A DNA stretch of 64,000 bases from Sphaerotilus hippei. GTDB lineage: Bacteria; Pseudomonadota; Gammaproteobacteria; Burkholderiales; Burkholderiaceae_C. The translations under genes were made by a program, and so were the position numbers. Positions 1 to 8,299 of this stretch are shown here, in pieces. The first letter of the stretch is position 1; every line of letters starts with the position of its first letter. The stretch covers positions 1 through 64,000 of the forward strand of contig NZ_QJJS01000022.1 in NCBI RefSeq assembly GCF_003201595.1, in the 5' to 3' direction. Below the pieces are notes generated by a model. That model saw nothing but the letters and a program-made list of their open reading frames with translations. It was not told the DNA's origin and searched no databases.

Positions 1-45
1 CGCGCGCTCGCGGACCTCAGGTGAGAACTTGTTCGACTTGTTCAT
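1..45 (-). CDS. IS3-family transposase OrfA, first 15 residues
   Basis: The minus strand reads MNKSNKFSPEVRERA from an ATG at 43-45 and stays open to the window edge. This is the typical N-terminus of IS3-family OrfA proteins, which carry a helix-turn-helix that binds the IS ends. OrfA is normally about 90-100 residues and is fused to OrfB by programmed frameshifting. A GGAG ribosome binding site lies just upstream. The gene continues beyond the window, so completeness cannot be judged. Confidence 0.55.
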   Translation of the reverse strand, partial: MNKSNKFSPEVRERA

Positions 46-95
46 GGCTCCATCTTCTCAAAGGTTGGAGCCTCCACAATTCCCGGGCCGGTTCA
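1..95 (-). mobile_element. end of an IS3-family insertion sequence, cut by the window start
   Basis: Read on the minus strand, the element begins at 95 with TGAACCGGCCCGGG, which resembles terminal inverted repeats of a group of IS3-family elements. About 50 bases further in is the start of an OrfA-like transposase gene. Only this end is in the window, so the second inverted repeat, OrfB and the target duplication cannot be seen. The insertion lies on the downstream side of the repC-like fragment and probably truncated that gene or its operon. The family call rests on the terminus and 15 residues, so it is good but not certain. Confidence 0.6.
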
Positions 96-172
96 ATAAA
101 CCGTGCGGGCTTCCGGCTACTCCGCGCGTATGCACCCGTCGACCGCGTTCAGCTACCGCGTGAAGCTCAATC

Positions 173-550
173 TCATGCGCGATGCAGGCTAGGGGCCTGC
201 TTCGGGTGTATGTTGCAGACACAAGGGCCTTCATTGGCGGTAGCAGTACGTTCATCTCTCCTCCCTCCGAGTCCGCTCAGGCGAACGGCACTCGCGACCT
301 GAGCTGCCTGACCGAGAAGCCACCTGACTTTGTCCAGCGGACTGTCGCCGACGGTGGCGGGTCTGTTGGAGACACGGCCCTGTTGCCTCGTCCCCAGTGC
401 GACAAGCGCTTGGAGCACACGCAGCTCAGTCACGCCCAGTTCGGGGCCGACCAGCCAGTAGGTGAAGGCGCCAGCTTGGTACTCCAGTTGCACGCACGCG
501 GTCTGCCCATCTTTCGCCTGCGACCGGAAAAGACCGGGGGCAAATGCCAC
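173..550 (-). pseudogene. IncQ RepC-like replication initiator, N-terminal fragment
   Basis: The first about 50 residues (for example FAPGLFRSQAKDGQT, then GPELGVTELRVLQALVAL) match the N-terminus of IncQ-type RepC initiators, which bind origin iterons. A full RepC is about 280 residues; this frame gives 125, and the match fades after residue 50. The fragment is therefore probably frameshifted or truncated. It starts at a GTG and lies in the same frame as alpA, directly after the alpA stop, so the two were likely co-transcribed. An IS3-family end lies 78 bases past its stop. AlpA plus RepC-like pairs are common on integrative elements in proteobacteria. Confidence 0.5.
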
Positions 551-589
551 CAGCGGGCCAGGCGAGCGAACGCTGGCAAATCCGCCGGC

Positions 590-799
590 TCAGTGCTGTG
601 CGTCGCCATGGCCAAGTTCCGCAATCAGCTTCTCAACGTCAGCCCGGCGCCAAGCCACCGACCGTGCGCCAAGCTTCACAGGCGCGGGATAGCGCCCTAC
701 TTTGACGCCTTGGTACCAACCGGCACGGCTCACCGGGAAAAGCGCCAGCACTTCAGGCAGCTTCAGCAGCGGCGTTCCGGCCGCGTTCATCGTCTTCAT
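590..799 (-). CDS. AlpA-family phage/island transcriptional regulator
   Basis: This 69-residue protein has the compact winged-helix layout of AlpA/MerR-like excisionase-type regulators: LLKLPEVLALFPVSRAGWYQG is the recognition region, followed by GRYPAPVKLGARSVAWRRADVE. Members regulate integrase or excision genes of prophages and genomic islands. It precedes a RepC-like fragment and faces away from the tRNA-Val gene, which fits a decayed integrative element at the tRNA 3' end. An alternative ATG lies three codons downstream. No integrase gene is visible within the window. Confidence 0.8.
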   Translation of the reverse strand: MKTMNAAGTPLLKLPEVLALFPVSRAGWYQGVKVGRYPAPVKLGARSVAWRRADVEKLIAELGHGDAQH

Positions 800-1120
800 C
801 GAACATCACTCCACCCCCAAAGGTGGCCGGCGATGTGTCCTCAGTCAAATCAATCTGCCCTTCGCCGCAGCGGGGGAAGTGCTGCGGACAACCGGTGGCG
901 TCCAACGACGCGCAGGGAGGTATAGAAGCGGACGAGGGGGGACAAAGGAACGACGGGATGAAATCGTGACAAAAATCACGACAACTGCCACCGTTGAACG
1001 AGGTGCACCGAGACGCCTCATGGCGGACACCACCGTGAACTCACGCCCAAGAGGCGTACAAATCAGGGGTCGATGTCCAGCGCCATCCGAGGGCGTTTAG
1101 GACACTTTTAGGACACTAGA
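800..1120. other. non-coding stretch between alpA and tRNA-Val
   Basis: No convincing gene is seen on either strand in these roughly 320 bases. It should contain the alpA promoter, reading leftward. Near its right end lies a tandem repeat of TTTAGGACAC. Reading frames that cross it have no recognisable protein similarity. Confidence 0.5.
1096..1116. repeat. tandem 10-bp direct repeat, possible integrase arm site
   Basis: TTTAGGACAC occurs at 1096-1105 and again at 1107-1116, a period of 11 bases or about one helical turn. It lies between the tRNA terminator and the alpA region. Short direct repeats on one face of the helix close to an attachment site resemble tyrosine-integrase arm-type sites. 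This role is inference; no integrase is visible. Confidence 0.35.
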
Positions 1121-1147
1121 AACGAAAACGCCACCCGAGGGTGGCGT
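1121..1147 (-). terminator. intrinsic terminator of tRNA-Val
   Basis: On the minus strand ACGCCACCC, a TC loop and GGGTGGCGT form a perfect 9-bp stem (1128-1147), followed by a T-rich run (TTTCGTTT). It lies 26 bases beyond the tRNA 3' end, as expected for Rho-independent termination. Confidence 0.85.
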
Positions 1148-1173
1148 AAGTCGTTGATTTCTTTAGGAAATCC

Positions 1174-1248
1174 TGGTGGGCGGTGCAGGGTTCGAACCTG
1201 CGACCCCTGCCGTGTGAAGGCAGTGCTCTACCGCTGAGCTAACCGCCC
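1174..1248 (-). tRNA. tRNA-Val, anticodon CAC
   Basis: The minus strand folds into a full cloverleaf of 75 nt including an encoded CCA. The acceptor stem is GGGCGGT/ACCGCCC, the D arm has GCTCAGCGGTAGAGC, and the anticodon stem is CTGCC/GGCAG with loop TTCACAC. The anticodon CAC reads GUG valine codons. The T arm contains GGTTCGAAC. It lies 78 bases downstream of dnaQ on the same strand. Its 3' end faces the mobile-element remnant, which makes it a plausible attachment site. Confidence 0.95.
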
Positions 1249-1326
1249 GAATGGGTTGCACCCGATCGGGTTGCAGCGATTTGCTTGTTTGCTCTTCGCT
1301 GCGAAGAATGTCATTATGGCATGGAA

Positions 1327-2055
1327 TCAGGCGGATGCAAGCACTTTTCGCCAGATTGTTTTTCCACCGCTGGCCTTGTCCAGATCGGCGAGCATGGTGT
1401 CGTGGGCCTGGCGCTCGGCCGGGCTGCCGGCCAGCACCGGCAGGTCGAAGCTTTTCAGGTCGACGGCCAGCTCGATGTTCGACTCGCTGCCGGCGGACGA
1501 GCCGCCCTGCTCGTCCTCGTCGTGCATGAGCAGCGCATCCTGGCCACGGGTCAGGCGGATGTAGACCTCGGCCAGCAGCCGGGCGTCGAGCAGGGCGCCG
1601 TGCAGCGTTCGGTTGCTGTTGTCCACCTCCAGGCGGCGGCACAGCGCATCCAGCGAGTTGCCCTTGCCGGGGAACATCGCCCGCGCCATGGGCAGCGTGT
1701 CGACGATGCCCTCGACATGATCGGCAAAGCGCGACAGGCCCAGGCGGCGGAACTCGGCATCGAGGAAGCCGACGTCGAACGCGGCGTTGTGGATGACGAT
1801 CTCGGCCCCGCGCAGGTACTCGACGATCTCCGGCGCGTGCACCTCGAACTTCGGCTTCGTGGCCAGGAAGGTGTCGGTCAGGCCGTGGACCCGCACCGCC
1901 TCTTCGTGGCATGGCCGCTCGGGGTTGAAGTAGAAATGCAGGTCGTTGCCGGTCGGGCGGCGGTTGACGAACTCGACGCAGCCGAATTCGACCACACGAT
2001 CCCCCTGATCGGCGTACAGACCGGTGGTTTCGGTGTCAAGGAAGAGCTGTCGCAT
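1327..2055 (-). CDS. dnaQ: DNA polymerase III epsilon subunit, 3'-5' exonuclease
   Basis: This 242-residue protein is the proofreading subunit of the replicative polymerase. All three exonuclease motifs are present: Exo I DTETTG at residues 7-12, Exo II HNAAFDVGFLDAEF around residue 95, and Exo III HGALLDARLLAEVY around residue 152, with the H-x4-D arrangement. Length matches the family. It starts 24 bases after fdx, at the 3' end of the isc operon, so it may be partly co-transcribed with iron-sulfur genes. The tRNA-Val gene follows on the same strand. Confidence 0.96.
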   Translation of the reverse strand: MRQLFLDTETTGLYADQGDRVVEFGCVEFVNRRPTGNDLHFYFNPERPCHEEAVRVHGLTDTFLATKPKFEVHAPEIVEYLRGAEIVIHNAAFDVGFLDAEFRRLGLSRFADHVEGIVDTLPMARAMFPGKGNSLDALCRRLEVDNSNRTLHGALLDARLLAEVYIRLTRGQDALLMHDEDEQGGSSAGSESNIELAVDLKSFDLPVLAGSPAERQAHDTMLADLDKASGGKTIWRKVLASA

Positions 2056-2079
2056 GGTGATCCAGGCAACGCGCCGCGC

Positions 2080-2418
2080 TCAGTGGTGCTCGCGGGCGTG
2101 GTTGATGGTGTAGCGCGGGATCTCGACGACGAGGTCCTCGCGGGCGACGATGGCCTGGCAGCTCAGGCGCGACTGCGGCGCCAGGCCCCAGGCCCGGTCG
2201 AGCAGGTCTTCCTCTTCCTCCTGCGCCTCGTTGAGCGAGGCGAGGCCTTCGCGCACGATGACGTGGCAGGTGGTGCAGGCGCAGCTCATCTCGCAGGCAT
2301 GCTCGATCTCGATGCCGTTTTCCAGCAGCGCCTCGCACAGGCTGGTGCCGGGCGCGACGTCCAGCACGCGGCCCTCGGGGCACAGCTCGTGGTGGGGGAG
2401 GATCTTGATGATGGTCAT
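2080..2418 (-). CDS. fdx: ISC-type [2Fe-2S] ferredoxin
   Basis: This 112-residue adrenodoxin-type ferredoxin supplies electrons during cluster assembly on IscU. The ligands are Cys42, Cys48, Cys51 (C-x5-C-x2-C) and Cys87; Cys46 is the extra conserved cysteine of Isc ferredoxins. It follows hscA by 14 bases in the isc operon. The iscX gene that often follows fdx in gammaproteobacteria is absent; dnaQ comes next. Confidence 0.96.
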   Translation of the reverse strand: MTIIKILPHHELCPEGRVLDVAPGTSLCEALLENGIEIEHACEMSCACTTCHVIVREGLASLNEAQEEEEDLLDRAWGLAPQSRLSCQAIVAREDLVVEIPRYTINHAREHH

Positions 2419-2432
2419 GGTGCGGTGGGGGA

Positions 2433-4298
2433 TCAGAGTTCTTCGAGGCGCCGGCCGGTGAGGGCCTGGCGGATGCCCCGGTTCATGCGGGCGGCGGCAA
2501 ACGCTTCGGTGCCGTCGGTCAGCGCCTGGGTCGCGGCCTCGATCTGGCGCAGGTCGTTCTGGCTCAGGGCCATGCCCAGACGGGCCAGCAGGGTGTCGAT
2601 GTCGTCGCGATCGCTGCCGTCGAGCAGGTCACCGTCGGCATCGAGGGCGGCCTGGGTCGCCAGCGCCAGGCGTTCGGCGTCGACGCGGGCCTCGGTCAGC
2701 GCGCGGCGGTGCATGTCCTCTTCGGCGTGGGAAAAGCCGTCGCGCAGCATCGAGGCGATCTGGTCGTCGGCCAGGCCGTAGCTGGGCTTGACCAGGATGG
2801 AGGCTTCGACCCCCGAGCCCAGCTCCCGCGCGCTGACCGACAGCAGGCCGTCGGCATCGACCTGGAAGGTCACGCGGATGCGCGCCGCACCGGCGACCAT
2901 CGGCGGGATGCCACGCAGCTCGAACCGCGCCAGCGACCGGCAATCGCTGACCAGCTCCCGCTCGCCCTGCACCACGTGCACGGCCATGGCGGTCTGGCCG
3001 TCCTTGAAGGTGGTGAAGTCCTGGGCCTTGGCCGTCGGGATGGTGGCGTTGCGCTCGATCACCCGCTCGACCAGGCCACCCATGGTTTCCAGGCCCAGCG
3101 ACAGCGGGATCACGTCGAGCAGCAGCAGCTCACCGTCGGCCGAGTTGCCTGCCAGGGCATTGGCCTGCACCGCCGCCCCCAGCGCGACGACCTGGTCGGG
3201 ATCGAGGTTGACCAGCGGCGCGCGGCCGCACAGGGACTCGACCGCCGCACGCACGGCCGGCATGCGGGTCGAGCCGCCCACCATGACCGTGCCCTGCAGC
3301 TCGTCGGGGCGCAGGCGGGCGTCGCGCAGCACGCGCTTCATCAGCGTGATCGTGCGGGCGGTGAGCTCGGCCGTGGCCGCCTCGAGGTCGCCGCGGCTGC
3401 ACACGCCCTGCAGCGTGCCGGCCTCCAGGGTCAGCTCGTAGGCCTGCTGCGGCTCGGCGGTCAGGGCCTCCTTGATCGCCCGGGCGCGCTCGAGCATGCG
3501 GCGCCGGTCGGAGGCCGACAGCGTGTCCAGCGAGGTCCCGCCATCGCGCTGCGCCAGCACGCGGGCCAGCGCCAGGTCGTAGTCATCCCCCCCCAGCGCC
3601 GAATCGCCTCCGACGGCCACGACCTCGAAGACCCCGCGCGCGAGGCGCAGCACGGAGATGTCGAAGGTGCCACCGCCCAGGTCGAAGACGGCATAGAGGC
3701 CTTCGACCGCGTTGTCCAGGCCGTAGGCGATCGCCGCGGCCGTGGGTTCGTTGAGCAGGCGCAGCACCTGCAGGCCGGCCAGCTGGGCCGCATCCTTGGT
3801 CGCCTGGCGCTGGGCGTCGTCGAAATAGGCCGGCACGGTGATCACCGCACCGTAGAGCTCGGCGTCGAAGCTGTCCTCGGCACGCTGGCGCAGCGCGGCC
3901 AGGATCTCGGCGGACACCTCCACCGGCGTCTTCACGCCATCGACCGTGGCCAGGCTGACCATGCCCGGACGGTCGACGAATTCGTAGGGCCACTGGGCAC
4001 GGCCCTGCAGGTCGTCCAGGCCCCGGCCCATCAGCCGCTTGACCGAGACGATGGTGTTGCGGGGATCCTCGACCTGGGCGGCCAGCGCCTCGGCACCGAT
4101 GCGACGCCCGCCACCGGGCAGGTAGCGCACGGCCGACGGCAGGATCGCCCGACCCTGGGCGTCGGGCAGGCATTCGGCCACGCCATGGCGCACGGCGGCG
4201 ACCAGCGAGTGGGTCGTGCCGAGGTCGATGCCCACCGCGATGCGGCGTTGATGCGGATCGGGCGATTGCCCAGGTTCGGAGATCTGAAGGAGTGCCAT
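2433..4298 (-). CDS. hscA: Hsp70-type chaperone HscA for iron-sulfur assembly
   Basis: HscA is a specialised Hsp70 that, with HscB, binds the LPPVK motif of IscU and drives cluster release. The 621-residue protein has the nucleotide-binding signatures [12 protein letters not shown] near the N-terminus and [12 protein letters not shown] near residue 200, then the substrate-binding domain. I chose the ATG at 4298 because it gives the usual [10 protein letters not shown] start and clears the hscB stop. An ATG at 4322 would overlap hscB by 17 bases and add eight atypical residues. Confidence 0.96.
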   Translation of the reverse strand: MALLQISEPGQSPDPHQRRIAVGIDLGTTHSLVAAVRHGVAECLPDAQGRAILPSAVRYLPGGGRRIGAEALAAQVEDPRNTIVSVKRLMGRGLDDLQGRAQWPYEFVDRPGMVSLATVDGVKTPVEVSAEILAALRQRAEDSFDAELYGAVITVPAYFDDAQRQATKDAAQLAGLQVLRLLNEPTAAAIAYGLDNAVEGLYAVFDLGGGTFDISVLRLARGVFEVVAVGGDSALGGDDYDLALARVLAQRDGGTSLDTLSASDRRRMLERARAIKEALTAEPQQAYELTLEAGTLQGVCSRGDLEAATAELTARTITLMKRVLRDARLRPDELQGTVMVGGSTRMPAVRAAVESLCGRAPLVNLDPDQVVALGAAVQANALAGNSADGELLLLDVIPLSLGLETMGGLVERVIERNATIPTAKAQDFTTFKDGQTAMAVHVVQGERELVSDCRSLARFELRGIPPMVAGAARIRVTFQVDADGLLSVSARELGSGVEASILVKPSYGLADDQIASMLRDGFSHAEEDMHRRALTEARVDAERLALATQAALDADGDLLDGSDRDDIDTLLARLGMALSQNDLRQIEAATQALTDGTEAFAAARMNRGIRQALTGRRLEEL

Positions 4299-4305
4299 GG
4301 AGTGA

Positions 4306-4824
4306 TCACTGGTCCAGCGCATCGAGGCGCCGGTCTACATCGGCCGCGAATCGGGCCACGAACATGAGGGCTCGCACCTGGCCAGCCGCGGCGGACCAGT
4401 CCTGGCGCTCATCGATGAGGCTGGCGAGCTGCGTGTGCAGGCGCTGCTCGTGGCGCTGCACGTCGTCGGCCAGGCGCTCGACCTGCTCGACCCCGCGGGC
4501 CTCGTCCAGCGCCTCGCGCCATTCCATCTGCTGCATCAGGAAGGCACCGGGCATGGCGGTGTTGTTCTCCGCCTCGATGGCCGCCCCATGCAGCTCGCAC
4601 AGGTAGGCGGCGCGCTTGAGCGGATCCTTCAGGCGCTGGTAGGCCTCGTTGACCCGGATGGCCCACTGCATGGCCACCCGCTGGGCGGCCGCGCCGTCGG
4701 AGGCGAAGCGGTCAGGGTGCACCTCGGCCTGGAGGGCCTTCCAGCGGGCGTCGATCTCGGCCCGGTCCTGCGTGTAGCGCACGGGCAGGCCAAAAAGTTC
4801 GAAGTCGGAATCGGTGAGGTTCAT
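4306..4824 (-). CDS. hscB: J-domain co-chaperone HscB
   Basis: HscB delivers IscU to HscA and stimulates its ATPase. The 172-residue protein matches the family length. The J domain carries VHPDRF (HPD motif) around residue 31, and the C-terminal helical domain binds IscU. The start at 4824 gives [14 protein letters not shown], the standard beginning; an upstream ATG at 4902 adds 26 residues without family support. About 190 bases separate it from iscA, a larger gap than elsewhere in the operon. Confidence 0.95.
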   Translation of the reverse strand: MNLTDSDFELFGLPVRYTQDRAEIDARWKALQAEVHPDRFASDGAAAQRVAMQWAIRVNEAYQRLKDPLKRAAYLCELHGAAIEAENNTAMPGAFLMQQMEWREALDEARGVEQVERLADDVQRHEQRLHTQLASLIDERQDWSAAAGQVRALMFVARFAADVDRRLDALDQ

Positions 4825-5010
4825 GGTGGCATCTGCCGGCATCGAGAAGGAAGACCGTCCGTTGCAAATCCGATGCCCCGTGGCCGACGGGGCGATGTCC
4901 ACCCGCGCAGGATGAACGACGCCCGCGCGATGGCGGGCGCGACGGGGTCGACACGTGCCGATTGTCGGAGAAAAGACGAACGGCCCGCCGCGCTCGGCAG
5001 GCCCGCCGGT

Positions 5011-5334
5011 TCAGACGCGGAAGGATTCCCCGCAACCGCAGCGATCCTTCTCGCGCGGGTTGTGGAACTTGAAGCCTTCGTTGAGTCCCTCGCGAACGAA
5101 ATCGAGTTCGGTGCCGTCCAGGTAGGGCAGGCTCTTGGGATCGATCAGGATCTTCACGCCGTGGCTCTCGAAGACATGGTCCTCGGGGGCGATGTCATCG
5201 GCGTACTCGAGCTTGTAGGCCAGACCCGAGCAGCCGGTGGTCTTGACCCCCAGGCGCACGCCGACCCCCTTGCCACGACGGCCCAGGTAGCGGGTGATGT
5301 GGCGGGCCGCCGCCTCCGACATCGTCACGGCCAT
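5011..5334 (-). CDS. iscA: A-type iron-sulfur carrier IscA
   Basis: The 107-residue protein is an A-type scaffold/carrier that passes clusters to apoproteins. Conserved cysteines are in KTTGCSG (mid-protein) and the C-terminal CGCGESF. The start [12 protein letters not shown] at 5334 gives the usual family length. An in-frame ATG at 5433 overlaps the iscU stop and would add 33 residues rich in Ala and Pro that family members lack. If translated, that extension would be couple-translated with iscU. Confidence 0.94.
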   Translation of the reverse strand: MAVTMSEAAARHITRYLGRRGKGVGVRLGVKTTGCSGLAYKLEYADDIAPEDHVFESHGVKILIDPKSLPYLDGTELDFVREGLNEGFKFHNPREKDRCGCGESFRV

Positions 5335-5422
5335 GCCCGGCAGGCGCGACAACGCTGCCGGAGCCGGCTGCAACTCGCCGCGCTCCGTGCCGCAGGCAGC
5401 CGGCTCGGCGCTCACGGTGGAA

Positions 5423-5809
5423 TCAGCCAGCATGCCGGGCCTTGTAATCGTCCACGGCCGCCTTGATCGCGTCCTCGGCCAGGATCGAGCAGTGGATCTT
5501 GACGGGGGGCAACGCCAGTTCTTCGGCGATGTGGGTGTTCTTGATGGCCAGGGCCTCGTCGAGCGTCTTGCCCTTGACCCACTCGGTCACCAGCGAGCTC
5601 GACGCGATGGCCGAGCCGCAGCCGTAGGTCTTGAAGCGGGCGTCCTCGATGCGGCCGGTGACCGCGTCGACCTTGATCTGCAGCTTCATCACGTCGCCGC
5701 AGGCCGGTGCGCCCACCATGCCGGTGCCCACCGATTCGTCGTCCTTGGCGAAGGCGCCGACGTTGCGCGGATGTTCGTAGTGGTCGATGACCTTGTCGCT
5801 GTATGCCAT
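5423..5809 (-). CDS. iscU: iron-sulfur cluster scaffold IscU
   Basis: IscU is the scaffold on which [2Fe-2S] clusters form from IscS-derived sulfur. The 128-residue protein has the three ligand cysteines Cys37 (PACGD, with Asp39), Cys63 (YGCGSA) and Cys106. The HscA recognition sequence LPPVK precedes Cys106. Length and spacing are canonical. It lies 43 bases after iscS in the operon. Confidence 0.97.
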   Translation of the reverse strand: MAYSDKVIDHYEHPRNVGAFAKDDESVGTGMVGAPACGDVMKLQIKVDAVTGRIEDARFKTYGCGSAIASSSLVTEWVKGKTLDEALAIKNTHIAEELALPPVKIHCSILAEDAIKAAVDDYKARHAG

Positions 5810-5852
5810 GTTTGATACTCCTCGTCAGCGGGCCGCAGCCCGGGTGCGCGTG

Positions 5853-7073
5853 TCAGTGCGCGCTCCACTGGATGGTGCTGATGTCGACACCGTCCTTGTA
5901 CATGTCCCACAACGGCGACAGTTCGCGCAGCTTGGCCACCCGGTCCTTCAGGGTGGAGACCGCGTAGTCGATCTCCTCGGCCGTGCTGAAGCGGCCGATG
6001 GTCATGCGCAGGCTCGAATGCGCCAGCTCGTCGCTGCGACCCAGGGCACGCAGCACGTAGCTCGGCTCCAGGCTGGCCGAGGTGCAGGCCGAGCCCGAGG
6101 ACACCGCCAGCCCCTTGACCCCCATGATCAGCGACTCGCCTTCGACGTAGTTGAAGGAAGCGTTGATGTTGTGCGGCACGCGGCGCTCGAGATCGCCGTT
6201 GATGAAGACCTGCTCGATGTCGGCCAGACCCGCCAGCAGACGCTGCTGCAGGCCGCGGATGCGGACCTGCTCCTCGGCCATCTCCAGGCGGGCCAGCTCG
6301 AACGCGACCCCCATGCCGACGATCTGGTGCGTGGGCAGCGTGCCCGAGCGCATGCCACGCTCGTGGCCGCCACCATGCATCTGCGCCTCCAGGCGGATGC
6401 GGGGCTTGCGGCGCACGTACAGCGCACCGATGCCCTTGGGGCCGTAGGTCTTGTGCGAGGCCAAGCTCATCAGGTCGACCGGCAGCGTGGCCAGGTCGAT
6501 GGCCACCTTGCCGGTGGCCTGGGCCGCGTCGACGTGGAAGACCGCGCCACGCTCGCGGCACATCGCGCCGATGGCCGGGATGTCCTGGATGACGCCGATC
6601 TCGTTGTTGACGAACATCACCGACACGAGGATGGTGTCCGGGCGGAACGCCGCACGCAGCCGGTCGAGGTCGAGCAGGCCGTCGGCCTGCACGTCGAGGT
6701 AGGTCACCTCGAAGCCCTGGCGTTCCAGCTCGCGGGTGGTGTCGAGCACGGCCTTGTGCTCGGTCTTCACCGTGATGATGTGCTTGCCGCGGGTCTGGTA
6801 GAAGTGGGCCGCGCCCTTGATGGCGAGGTTGTTGGACTCGGTCGCGCCGGAGGTCCAGACGATCTCGCGCGGGTCGGCGCCGATCAGCTCGGCCACCTGG
6901 ACGCGGGCTTTCTCGACGGCCTCTTCCGCTTCCCAGCCCCACGCATGGCTGCGCGAGGCGGGGTTGCCGAAATGCTCACGCAACCACGGCACCATGGCGT
7001 CGACCACGCGCGGGTCGACCGGGGTGGTCGCGCCGTAGTCCATGTAGATGGGAAAGTGCGGCGTCATGTCCAT
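5853..7073 (-). CDS. iscS: cysteine desulfurase IscS
   Basis: This PLP enzyme converts cysteine to alanine and passes persulfide sulfur to IscU and other acceptors. The 406-residue protein shows the PLP lysine in [12 protein letters not shown] and the catalytic cysteine loop [14 protein letters not shown]. The N-terminal [13 protein letters not shown] is typical. A second ATG two codons downstream (7067) would give the 404-residue length of E. coli IscS. The gene follows iscR by 64 bases. Confidence 0.97.
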   Translation of the reverse strand: MDMTPHFPIYMDYGATTPVDPRVVDAMVPWLREHFGNPASRSHAWGWEAEEAVEKARVQVAELIGADPREIVWTSGATESNNLAIKGAAHFYQTRGKHIITVKTEHKAVLDTTRELERQGFEVTYLDVQADGLLDLDRLRAAFRPDTILVSVMFVNNEIGVIQDIPAIGAMCRERGAVFHVDAAQATGKVAIDLATLPVDLMSLASHKTYGPKGIGALYVRRKPRIRLEAQMHGGGHERGMRSGTLPTHQIVGMGVAFELARLEMAEEQVRIRGLQQRLLAGLADIEQVFINGDLERRVPHNINASFNYVEGESLIMGVKGLAVSSGSACTSASLEPSYVLRALGRSDELAHSSLRMTIGRFSTAEEIDYAVSTLKDRVAKLRELSPLWDMYKDGVDISTIQWSAH

Positions 7074-7137
7074 GATCAGTATGTCCTGCGCTGTGCCAGC
7101 CTGGACGGTCGACCATCGACCGCCGGGCCGCCAGCGT

Positions 7138-7671
7138 TCACTTCGATAGAGCGGAACCGAGGGCGAACACGGAGTTCGGCGCGGTGATCTTGATGGGCTT
7201 CACGACCGGCTGGGTCGAGATCGCCCGCTTGATGGGAGCCTCTTCCACCGACACGCCCCGAGCCAGCTGGTCGTCCACCAGGCTCTTGAGCGAGATCGAG
7301 TTCAGGTACTCCAGCATCTTGGCGTTCAGGCTGGACCACAGGTCGTGCGTCATGCAGCGACCCGAGTCGTCCCCCATGCAGTGACCACCCCCGCCACAGC
7401 CGGTGGCGTCGATGGCTTCGTCCACGGCGACGATGATGTCGGCCACCGTGATGTCCTCGGCCTTGCGTCCCAGCGAATAACCACCGCCGGGACCCCGGGT
7501 GCTTTCCACCAGCTCCTGCCGGCGCAGCTTGCCGAACAGCTGCTCCAGGTAGGACAACGAGATCTGCTGCCGGCTGCTGATGGCGGCCAGCGCCACCGGC
7601 CCGCCGTGTTCCCGCAGGGCCAGATCGATCATGGCGGTGACGGCAAACCGTCCTTTGGTCGTCAAACGCAT
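7138..7671 (-). CDS. iscR: Rrf2-family iron-sulfur regulator IscR
   Basis: IscR represses the isc operon when it carries a [2Fe-2S] cluster. The 177-residue protein starts [11 protein letters not shown], has the N-terminal winged helix, and carries the cluster-binding cysteines in the segment [15 protein letters not shown] (roughly residues 92-106), followed by a histidine at THDLW. The start at 7671 gives the standard N-terminus; an ATG six codons upstream is less likely. A matching operator lies about 80 bases upstream. Confidence 0.96.
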   Translation of the reverse strand: MRLTTKGRFAVTAMIDLALREHGGPVALAAISSRQQISLSYLEQLFGKLRRQELVESTRGPGGGYSLGRKAEDITVADIIVAVDEAIDATGCGGGGHCMGDDSGRCMTHDLWSSLNAKMLEYLNSISLKSLVDDQLARGVSVEEAPIKRAISTQPVVKPIKITAPNSVFALGSALSK

Positions 7672-7750
7672 CTCTGTGTACTCCTTCAACTCGCAAGCTG
7701 CAGCGCCTCCGTGGAGAGCACCGCAGAGCCAGCCGGATCAGTCCCGCCCG

Positions 7751-8299
7751 TTATCCCGAGTGATTTACTCGATTATAACGAGCTTCGTTCCGGCGTGCAG
7801 GACCACCCACGGCCCTGCCCTGTGTCAGCAAGTCTTCGACCAGTCCGCCACACGCCAGTTCAATCAAATCGAGCACCCGTTCGAAACCGTTTCCGCCACC
7901 GTAGTAGGGATCGGGCACGACCGGGGGAGAGCCGGCAGGCGCGTAGTCCATCAGCAGCCCGACGCGGGACTGCAGGTTGGACGGACAGACCGTCAAGAGA
8001 TGATCGAGATTATCCCTGTCCATCGCGAGGATTCGATCGAATGTCGCGAAGTCTCCAGAGGCGACACGCCGGGCCCGCAGGCCGGCCAGGTCGTAGCCCC
8101 GGCGCGCGGCATGGGCGATGCTGCGCGGGTCGGGCGGCTGGCCGGCATGGCCGGCGTGGGTGCCGGCGGAGTCGATCAGCACCCGGTCGCCCAGCCCGGC
8201 GGCGGCGACGCGGTGACGCAGCACCGCCTCGGCGCTCGGCGAGCGGCAGATGTTGCCCAGGCAGACCATCAGGATGCGGACCGGCCCGGGCGCGCTCAC
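7751..8299 (-). CDS. low-molecular-weight protein-tyrosine phosphatase
   Basis: The P-loop CLGNICRSP near the N-terminus gives the C-x5-R-S catalytic signature, and VPDPYYGG holds the general-acid aspartate. These enzymes dephosphorylate tyrosine, often on exopolysaccharide kinases. At 182 residues it is somewhat longer than the usual 155-165 because of a basic C-terminal tail. The GTG start overlaps the uvrB stop (GTGA), suggesting translational coupling. Its 3' end contains the candidate isc operator. Confidence 0.92.
   Translation of the reverse strand: MSAPGPVRILMVCLGNICRSPSAEAVLRHRVAAAGLGDRVLIDSAGTHAGHAGQPPDPRSIAHAARRGYDLAGLRARRVASGDFATFDRILAMDRDNLDHLLTVCPSNLQSRVGLLMDYAPAGSPPVVPDPYYGGGNGFERVLDLIELACGGLVEDLLTQGRAVGGPARRNEARYNRVNHSG
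7752..7776 (-). promoter_or_regulatory. candidate IscR type 1 operator of the isc operon
   Basis: On the minus strand ATAATCGAGT-AAAT-CACTCGGGATA matches the type 1 IscR consensus at about 19 of 25 positions, with GAGT/ACTC replacing the usual GACT/AGTC half-sites symmetrically. It lies about 80 bases upstream of the iscR start and overlaps the last codons of the phosphatase gene. IscR autoregulation is well established; binding here is inferred. Confidence 0.6.

Noticed and set aside
1-24. plus-strand open frame ending RALADLR at the window start
   Set aside because: The opposite strand reads a recognisable transposase N-terminus through the same bases, so the plus-strand frame is a shadow.
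5334-5433. 33-residue N-terminal extension of IscA starting inside the iscU end
   Set aside because: Family members begin at the MAVTM-type start and the extension is low-complexity; kept only as an alternative.
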